64,000 bases of DNA from contig NZ_JAMBOY010000004.1 of NCBI RefSeq assembly GCF_023715885.1, positions 248,001 to 312,000 of the forward strand, given 5' to 3'. The position numbers and the translations under genes were made by a program. Below the pieces are notes generated by a model. It saw nothing but the letters and a program-made list of their open reading frames with translations. It did no database searches and had not been told where the DNA came from. Positions 58,717 to 64,000 of the stretch are shown in pieces (positions within the stretch are counted from its first letter, which is position 1; the number at the start of each line of letters is the position of its first letter). This DNA is from Microbacterium hydrocarbonoxydans (GTDB taxonomy: Bacteria > Actinomycetota > Actinomycetes > Actinomycetales > Microbacteriaceae).

Positions 58717-58775
58717 GCAGGGCACCGCCGACGGTTCGACCGGGTGCTGCGCCGGAATGCCGTACCCGCACCCGC

Positions 58776-59717
58776 TCAGGGGATGAGCGCGAGCTTCCCG
58801 CCCGGGTGTCCCCCCGCGAGGAACGTCAGCGCTGCCGGCGCCTCCGCGAGCGGGAAGGTCTTCGCGACGGGCACGACGAGGTCGCCGCTCTGCGCGAGGG
58901 CGATGAGATCCGGACGCACCTCGTCGCGGAATCGAGCGCTCTCGGGCATCGAGCCGGCGATGGCGATGATGCCCTCGCTCTCCGCGCGCCCGAACGCCGC
59001 GATGGTCACGATGCGCGTGCGATCGCGCACGAGCTGGAGGGAGACGTCGACGGCCTCGTCCGTGCCGACGGCGTCGAGCGCCGCGGCGACGGCGCCGCCC
59101 GCGAGGCCACGGACGCGATCGGCGAGCCCAGGGCCGTACTCGACAGGCACTCCTCCGAGCTCCCGCACGACACCAGCCCGCGCGGCACTCGCCGTGCCGA
59201 TCATCCGGACGCCGCGCAGCGCGGCCTGCTGCAGCACGCTCACACCGACCGCGCCGGATGCGCCGTGCAGCAGGATGGTCTCACCCGGTGCGACGCCCGT
59301 CACCCCGAGCATCTCCGCAGCAGTCGTGCCTGCGAGCAGCAGATTGGCGGCCTCCGCGTGGCTCAGCGTCGTGGGCTTGCTGAAGGCCTTCTCTGCCGGG
59401 ATCGTGACCGTCTCCGCGTATCCGCCGCGCACGCGGAACGCCACCACCTCGTCTCCGACCCGTGCCTCGCCGGAACCGATACGTGTGTCCGGACCCATCG
59501 CGACGATCTCGCCGGAGATCTCGTAGCCGATCGGCACCGGGAACTCCGCGCCCGACCGCGGAGAGGCGACGTGTTTGGCGTCGGCGGGATTGACGCCGGC
59601 CGCGCGCACACGCACCGTGATCTCGCCCTCGCGAGGGTCGGGCACCTCGTACTCGACGAACTGCCACTCATCCGGCTCACCCGGTGCGGTCGCCATCCAG
59701 TGGTGTGCGCGAGTCAC
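58776..59717 (-). CDS. NADPH:quinone oxidoreductase-like MDR protein
   Basis: 313 residues of the medium-chain reductase superfamily, zinc-free quinone oxidoreductase type. AAGVNPADAKHVASP, GYEISGEIVAMGPDT, the nucleotide fold ILLHGASGAVGVSVLQQAAL and AALDAVGTDEAVDVSLQL fit. GTG at 59717 has GGAGG upstream. Single gene; the substrate is unknown. Confidence 0.9.
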   Translation of the reverse strand: MTRAHHWMATAPGEPDEWQFVEYEVPDPREGEITVRVRAAGVNPADAKHVASPRSGAEFPVPIGYEISGEIVAMGPDTRIGSGEARVGDEVVAFRVRGGYAETVTIPAEKAFSKPTTLSHAEAANLLLAGTTAAEMLGVTGVAPGETILLHGASGAVGVSVLQQAALRGVRMIGTASAARAGVVRELGGVPVEYGPGLADRVRGLAGGAVAAALDAVGTDEAVDVSLQLVRDRTRIVTIAAFGRAESEGIIAIAGSMPESARFRDEVRPDLIALAQSGDLVVPVAKTFPLAEAPAALTFLAGGHPGGKLALIP

Positions 59718-59759
59718 GATGCAGCCTCCGACATGGTGTCCTCCGACGATCGACGTGTC

Positions 59760-60656
59760 TCAGAACCCGAGGCGTCCGAGCTGCTTCGGGTCCCGCTGCC
59801 ATTCCTTGGCGACCTTGACGTGAAGGCCGAGGAAGACGCGGCGGCCGAGGAGCTCCTCGATGCCGGCGCGGGCGCGGGCGCCGACATCGCGCAGACGCGC
59901 GCCCTTGCGGCCGATGATGATGGCCTTCTGGCTGTCGCGCTCGACCACGATCGAGGCGTGCACATCGGTGAGGTCGCTGTCCTCCCGAGGCGCGACGTCG
60001 TCGATCACGACCGCGATGGAGTGGGGCAGCTCGTCGCGCACCCCTTCCAGCGCCGCCTCGCGGATGATCTCCGCGATGCGATCCTCGTCGGATTCGTCGG
60101 TGGTGATGTCGTCGGGATAGAGGGCGGGCCCCTTCGGCATGAGCGAGAGGATCTCGTCGGAGAGCACGCCGAGCTGGTCGCGCGTGAGCGCCGAGAGCGG
60201 GATCACGGCGTGCCAGTCCTCGCGGAGGGCGTCGGCCTCCATCAGCCGCTCGGTGATCTCGTCGCGGGACGCCGCGTCGGTCTTGGTGACGATCGCGATC
60301 TTCTTCGCCCGCGGATAGCCGTCGAGCGACGCGGCGATACGGCGGTCACCGGGGCCGACCTTCTCGGTGGCGGGGACGCAGAAGCCGATCACGTCGACGT
60401 CGCCCAGCACCTGCTCGACGAGGTCGTTCAGCCGCTCACCCAGCAGCGTGCGCGGCTTGTGGATGCCGGGGGTGTCGACGATCACCAGCTGCCCGTCCGG
60501 CCGGTTGACGATGCCGCGGATCGCTCGACGAGTGGTCTGCGGCTTCTCGCTCGTGATGGCGATCTTCTCGCCGACGAGGGCGTTGGTGAGCGTCGACTTG
60601 CCGACGTTCGGACGCCCGACGAACGTCACGAACCCGCTCCGCGTCTTGTCACTCAT
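59760..60656 (-). CDS. era: GTPase Era
   Basis: 298 residues from ATG 60656 (GGGAGAG upstream). G1 GRPNVGKST (14-22), G2 region TTRRAIRG, G3 DTPG, G4 TKTD and the C-terminal KH domain with VERDSQKAIIIGRKGARLRDVGARAR. It binds 16S rRNA for 30S assembly. It overlaps the CNNM gene by 8 bp. Confidence 0.98.
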   Translation of the reverse strand: MSDKTRSGFVTFVGRPNVGKSTLTNALVGEKIAITSEKPQTTRRAIRGIVNRPDGQLVIVDTPGIHKPRTLLGERLNDLVEQVLGDVDVIGFCVPATEKVGPGDRRIAASLDGYPRAKKIAIVTKTDAASRDEITERLMEADALREDWHAVIPLSALTRDQLGVLSDEILSLMPKGPALYPDDITTDESDEDRIAEIIREAALEGVRDELPHSIAVVIDDVAPREDSDLTDVHASIVVERDSQKAIIIGRKGARLRDVGARARAGIEELLGRRVFLGLHVKVAKEWQRDPKQLGRLGF

Positions 60657-61944
60657 CGTTTCGCTCTCCCTCAGGGTCTGATGTCTCCGTCGTCGGAGCG
60701 GCCCTCTCGACGAACACCGTCGCGATGCCGCGTCCGCGCCCACGAGAGGCGCCGCCGGTCAGCACGAGCCCGTCGACCGTGGCGGTCGCCCCCGGCTGGG
60801 GCACCTGTCCGAGCGTCTTGCCGAGCAGTCCGCCGATGGAATCCACGTCCTCGTCCTCGAGCTCGAGGCCGAACAGGTCGCCGACGTCCTCCAGTGAGAG
60901 CCGGGAGCTGACGCGATATCGTCCCTCGCCGAGTTCGACGACCTCCGCCGACACCTGATCGTACTCGTCGGAGATCTCACCGACGAGTTCCTCGATCAGG
61001 TCCTCGAGGGTGATGAGACCCGAGATCCCGCCGTGCTCGTCGATCACGAGGCAGACGTGCACGGCATCCCGCTTCATCTGCTGCAGCAGGGTCTCGGCGC
61101 GCATCGACTCGGGGACGAAGGTCGCCGGGCGCGAGATGGGACGGATGGATGCTGCGCGCCAGGCGTTCTCATCGCGATAGGCGAACTGGACGAGGTCCTT
61201 GAGGTAAAGCACTCCGACGACGTCGTCGGCCTCATCGTCGACCACCGGCATACGCGACACCCCGCGCTGCAGGAAGAGCGTCATCGCCTCGTCGGTGGTG
61301 GCCGCGGCGTCGACTGTGACCATCTCGGTGCGCGGCACCATGACGGCGCGCACGAACTGGTCGGTGAAGTCGAAGACGGAGTGGATGAGGTCGCGGTCGT
61401 CCTCCTCGATCAAGTCGTTCGAGGCGGCCTCGTCGACCATGCTGAGCAGCTGCTCCTCCGAGGTGAACGAGCTGCGCCCGCGGCCCGGTGTGACGCGATT
61501 GCCGAGAACCACGAGGCCGTGCGCGAGCGGTCCCAGGATGATGCGCAGACCGCGCACGATCGGAGCGTTGGCGCGCAGCATCCCCTCTGCGTGCTGGCGT
61601 CCGAAGGAGCGCGGACTGGCACCGACGAGCACGAAGGTGATGCCGGTCATCAGCACGGCCGCGGCCAGCATCGCGAGCCAGTTGTTCTCGATCAGGATCG
61701 TGAACGCGACGGTGACGAGGACGGCGGCCGTCACCTCTGCGAGCACGCGGATGAAGGCGACGGAGTTGACGTGCGCGTCAGGATCGCCCGCGATGCGCGC
61801 GAGCTGCTTCGTATTGCGCCCCTCGGCGGCCATCTCCTCGAGATCGGTGCGCGAGGTGACCCCGAACGCGGCGTCGATCGCGGCCATGAGACCACCGAAA
61901 GCGACGAGCAGGACGGCGCCCGCCAGCAGGAGGACTGCGGTCAT
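60649..61944 (-). CDS. CNNM/HlyC-CorC family transporter
   Basis: 431 residues. An N-terminal CNNM membrane domain (about 3-4 hydrophobic segments up to residue 140), two CBS domains ([20 protein letters not shown] and [19 protein letters not shown]) and a C-terminal CorC/HlyC domain ([20 protein letters not shown]). These proteins handle Mg2+ efflux or related ion transport. It sits between ybeY and era, overlapping both. Confidence 0.93.
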   Translation of the reverse strand: MTAVLLLAGAVLLVAFGGLMAAIDAAFGVTSRTDLEEMAAEGRNTKQLARIAGDPDAHVNSVAFIRVLAEVTAAVLVTVAFTILIENNWLAMLAAAVLMTGITFVLVGASPRSFGRQHAEGMLRANAPIVRGLRIILGPLAHGLVVLGNRVTPGRGRSSFTSEEQLLSMVDEAASNDLIEEDDRDLIHSVFDFTDQFVRAVMVPRTEMVTVDAAATTDEAMTLFLQRGVSRMPVVDDEADDVVGVLYLKDLVQFAYRDENAWRAASIRPISRPATFVPESMRAETLLQQMKRDAVHVCLVIDEHGGISGLITLEDLIEELVGEISDEYDQVSAEVVELGEGRYRVSSRLSLEDVGDLFGLELEDEDVDSIGGLLGKTLGQVPQPGATATVDGLVLTGGASRGRGRGIATVFVERAAPTTETSDPEGERNDE

Positions 61945-62399
61945 CGGCGGCGCTCGGCCGCGGCGAAGCTCTGGATGAGCTCCTTCTGCAGACCGAACAT
62001 CTCACGCTCCTCGTCGGGCTCGGCGTGATCGAAGCCGAGCAGGTGCAGCAGGCCGTGAGTGGTGAGCAGGATCAGCTCGTCCATCAGCGAGTGGCCGGCG
62101 GCCTGCGCCTGCGTCTCGGCGACCTGCGGGCACAGCACGATGTCGCCCAGCAGGCCAGGCGCCGTCGGTCGATCCTCGGTGCCGGGGCGCAGCTCGTCCA
62201 TCGGGAAGCTGAGCACGTCGGTCGGACCCGGCTCGTCCATCCACTGCACGTGAAGTGCCTCCATGGCGCCCTCGTCGACGAGGACGATGGCGACCTCGGC
62301 GTCGGGGCTGACGTGCAGCTGCGCGAGGTTGTGGTCGGTGAGGCGCTGCAGCACCGTTTCGTCGACGTCGATCGCCGACTCGTTGTTGATCTCGATCAT
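61941..62399 (-). CDS. ybeY: Endoribonuclease YbeY
   Basis: 152 residues from ATG 62399. The zinc motif [11 protein letters not shown] near residues 112-122 (H-x3-H-x5-H), with [12 protein letters not shown] and GDIVLCP. It processes rRNA and helps ribosome quality control. It follows phoH by 37 bp and overlaps the CNNM gene by 4. Confidence 0.97.
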   Translation of the reverse strand: MIEINNESAIDVDETVLQRLTDHNLAQLHVSPDAEVAIVLVDEGAMEALHVQWMDEPGPTDVLSFPMDELRPGTEDRPTAPGLLGDIVLCPQVAETQAQAAGHSLMDELILLTTHGLLHLLGFDHAEPDEEREMFGLQKELIQSFAAAERRR

Positions 62400-62404
62400 G
62401 CCTC

Positions 62405-62443
62405 TGCTCGTTTCATCAGGAGCTGTGCTCGTCTCATCAGGAG
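62405..62443. repeat. 21-bp period tandem repeat at the phoH end
   Basis: TGCTCGTTTCATCAGGAG (62405-62422) and TGCTCGTCTCATCAGGAG (62426-62443) differ at one base. The second copy includes the phoH stop codon and the first sits next to the ybeY ribosome site. Confidence 0.7.
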
Positions 62444-63531
62444 AGGCCTCGTTTCGGCATCCGATCACGGGGTCCGGGGCGCTGGGCGCCGCGGCGCTCC
62501 GCGCGGTTGGCGAACTCCGCAGCCTGCTCGCGCTCGTGCCGCTGCGCGGTGCGACGCTCGTCGTACTCGCTGTACGCGTCGACGATGCGGCCGACGAGGG
62601 AGTGACGCACGACGTCGTCGCTGGTGAGGCGGGCGAAGTGGATGTCGTCGATCCCGTCGAGCACACGCGTGACCAGCCGGAGACCCGAGGCGCCCTGCGG
62701 CAGGTCGACCTGGGTGATGTCGCCGGTGACGACTATCCGCGTGCCGAACCCCAGCCGGGTGAGGAACATCTTCATCTGCTCGGGCGTCGTGTTCTGCGCC
62801 TCGTCGAGCACCACGAACGAGTCGTTGAGCGTCCGGCCGCGCATGTAGGCGAGCGGCGCGACCTCGATCGTGCCCGTCGCCATGAGACGGGGGACGATCT
62901 CCGGGTCCATCATCTCGTTGAGCGCGTCGTACAGCGGGCGCAGATACGGATCGATCTTGTCGGTGAGCGTGCCGGGAAGGAACCCGAGCCGCTCCCCCGC
63001 CTCGACCGCCGGACGCGTCAGGATGATGCGCGTGACCTCCTTGCGCTGCAGCGCCTGGACGGCCTTCGCCATCGCGAGGTAGGTCTTTCCCGTTCCGGCG
63101 GGCCCGATGCCGAAGACGATCGTGTTCTCGTCGATCGCGTCGACGTACTCCTTCTGGCCGAGCGTCTTGGGACGGATGACCTTGCCGCGCGTGGAGAGGA
63201 TCGCCTCGCCCAGCACCTCGCTCGGGCGGGGCCCGCCGTCGGAGCGCAGCATGCGCGCCGAGCTGGAGACGTCGCTGGGCGCGAGGTCGTGCCCAGCCCT
63301 CGTCATGGTCAGCAGCTCGTCGACCAGGCTCTTGGCGCTCGCCACGGCATCCGGAGTGCCCGACAGGGTGATCTCGTTGCCGCGCACGAGCACCTGCACA
63401 TCGCGGTGCTCCCTCTCGAGCATGCGGAGCAGGCGGTCCTGCGGACCGAGCAGCTGCACCATGGCGACGCCGTCGGCGTAGATGCGCTCGGTGACGCTGC
63501 GGTCGGTGGTGTTGTCGTCGTCAGAAGCCAA
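62437..63531 (-). CDS. phoH: PhoH family ATPase
   Basis: 364 residues from TTG 63531, overlapping the HIT gene by 11 bp; no ATG or GTG is present before the conserved region. Walker [65 protein letters not shown] and [10 protein letters not shown] are PhoH motifs. The C-terminus is a charged tail. It is a cytoplasmic ATPase probably tied to RNA metabolism with YbeY. Confidence 0.94.
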   Translation of the reverse strand: MASDDDNTTDRSVTERIYADGVAMVQLLGPQDRLLRMLEREHRDVQVLVRGNEITLSGTPDAVASAKSLVDELLTMTRAGHDLAPSDVSSSARMLRSDGGPRPSEVLGEAILSTRGKVIRPKTLGQKEYVDAIDENTIVFGIGPAGTGKTYLAMAKAVQALQRKEVTRIILTRPAVEAGERLGFLPGTLTDKIDPYLRPLYDALNEMMDPEIVPRLMATGTIEVAPLAYMRGRTLNDSFVVLDEAQNTTPEQMKMFLTRLGFGTRIVVTGDITQVDLPQGASGLRLVTRVLDGIDDIHFARLTSDDVVRHSLVGRIVDAYSEYDERRTAQRHEREQAAEFANRAERRGAQRPGPRDRMPKRGLS

Positions 63532-63868
63532 CGAGCTTGTTCTCCTCGAAGTTGCCGAGCACATGGGCGTGCACGTGGAAGACGGACTGGGCGGCGCTCG
63601 CGCCGTTGTTGAAGATGAGGCGGTATTCGCCGTTGGCGTGCTCGTCGGCGAGCTGCTTCGCGGCGGCGACCATCTCGGCGAGGAGCGTCGGATCGCCGGC
63701 GGCGAGTTCGGTGACGTCGCGGTACTCCTCGGTCTTGGGGATGACGAGGACGTGCAGCGGCGCCTGCGGATCGATGTCGCGGATGGCGAAGACCCGCTCG
63801 GTGTCCAGCAGGATCTCACCCGGGATATCGCCGTTGAGGATGCGCGTGAAGATCGAGGGTTCGGACAT
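63521..63868 (-). CDS. HIT family protein, Hint-like
   Basis: 115 residues. The histidine-triad motif HVHAHVLG (~99-106) with the preceding SVF, and the N-terminal SIFTRILNGDIPGE typical of Hint nucleotide hydrolases. It splits AMP-lysine or nucleoside phosphoramidate substrates. It runs into phoH and has a leaderless -10 box. Confidence 0.95.
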   Translation of the reverse strand: MSEPSIFTRILNGDIPGEILLDTERVFAIRDIDPQAPLHVLVIPKTEEYRDVTELAAGDPTLLAEMVAAAKQLADEHANGEYRLIFNNGASAAQSVFHVHAHVLGNFEENKLVGF

Positions 63869-63874
63869 TCTGCC

Positions 63875-63880
63875 AGTCTA
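63875..63880 (-). promoter_or_regulatory. Leaderless -10 box of the HIT-phoH-ybeY operon
   Basis: On the minus strand TAGACT ends 6 nt before the ATG at 63868. Confidence 0.6.
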
Positions 63881-63912
63881 CTGACCGGGGCCGACGTGCG
63901 GCCGGACGGGGA

Positions 63913-64000
63913 TCACCAGCGGCCGAGGGCCACCGACAGGACGGCGATCGCCGCGGGTCCGGCGGTGGAGGTGCGGAGCACCGTGTCGCCGAGCAGCGCC
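63913..64000 (-). CDS. rsmE: 16S rRNA m3U1498 methyltransferase RsmE, 3' fragment
   Basis: The window ends inside the gene. The visible last 28 codons read LLGDTVLRTSTAGPAAIAVL and end SVALGRW, the usual C-terminus of RsmE, which methylates U1498 of 16S rRNA. The knotted SAM-binding part lies outside. It precedes the HIT gene, as in many actinobacteria. Confidence 0.85.
   Translation of the reverse strand, partial: ALLGDTVLRTSTAGPAAIAVLSVALGRW

Overview
The window is high-GC, densely packed chromosomal DNA from an actinobacterium, most likely Microbacteriaceae and close to Microbacterium. Support for this: GTG/TTG starts and ATGA/GTGA gene overlaps are common; there is a DUF3145 protein, a GT4-type glycogen synthase, OpcA, SURF1 with CtaA/CtaB, a SUF operon carrying a Rieske protein, and DUF3099; and at least 18 genes have a TANNNT-like -10 box ending exactly 6 nt before the start codon, the signature of leaderless mRNAs. 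Species cannot be named from the sequence alone. No prophage, insertion sequence or CRISPR array was seen.

Layout. 1-7 kb: end of a MocR-type regulator, DUF3145, a 2OG-oxygenase-like protein behind a DtxR/IdeR-like iron box, a fused GmrSD-like (DUF262/DUF1524) protein with an S33 hydrolase, and ribosomal protein L31 type B. 7-17 kb: an ABC ATPase, the divergent glycogen genes glgA/glgC, serB, an esterase-like hydrolase, fabG, small membrane proteins, SURF1, a PdxH-like oxidase and an ABC-F ATPase. 17-25 kb: DedA, a two-component system next to an acyltransferase, and the biotin uptake operon bioYMN with divergent TetR regulator bioQ; bioM carries an in-frame stop inside its ABC signature motif. 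23.6-30.2 kb: a seven-gene minus-strand operon sufB-sufD-Rieske-sufC-sufT-patB-MFS.

30.4-33.1 kb: heme A synthesis (ctaA, ctaB). 33.2-34.6 kb: a lower-GC pair of secreted proteins of unknown function. 34.8-42.9 kb: the pentose phosphate operon tkt-tal-pgi-zwf-opcA-pgl, an almost complete NADPH/pentose module. 42.9-46.3 kb: a DMT transporter and def from back-to-back leaderless promoters, a lipoprotein, tRNA-Asn and an ABC ATPase. 46.3-50.7 kb: dnaG, dgt and dus. 50.8-54.5 kb: glutathione peroxidase, a Tat-exported metallophosphoesterase, a FrnE-like DsbA protein, a frameshifted GIY-YIG nuclease between 32-bp inverted repeats, and a P-loop kinase-like protein. 54.5-64 kb: uppS-recO, a TRIC-family channel, leuA with a leucine attenuator leader peptide, a quinone oxidoreductase, and the housekeeping run era-CNNM-ybeY-phoH-HIT-rsmE (rsmE is cut by the window end).

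Most of the window is core metabolism. The points most worth following up are the iron box with its oxygenase, the nonsense codon in bioM, the twin BioQ operators, the leuA attenuator, the repeat-flanked GIY-YIG remnant, the SUF operon without a cysteine desulfurase, and the uniform leaderless promoter spacing.
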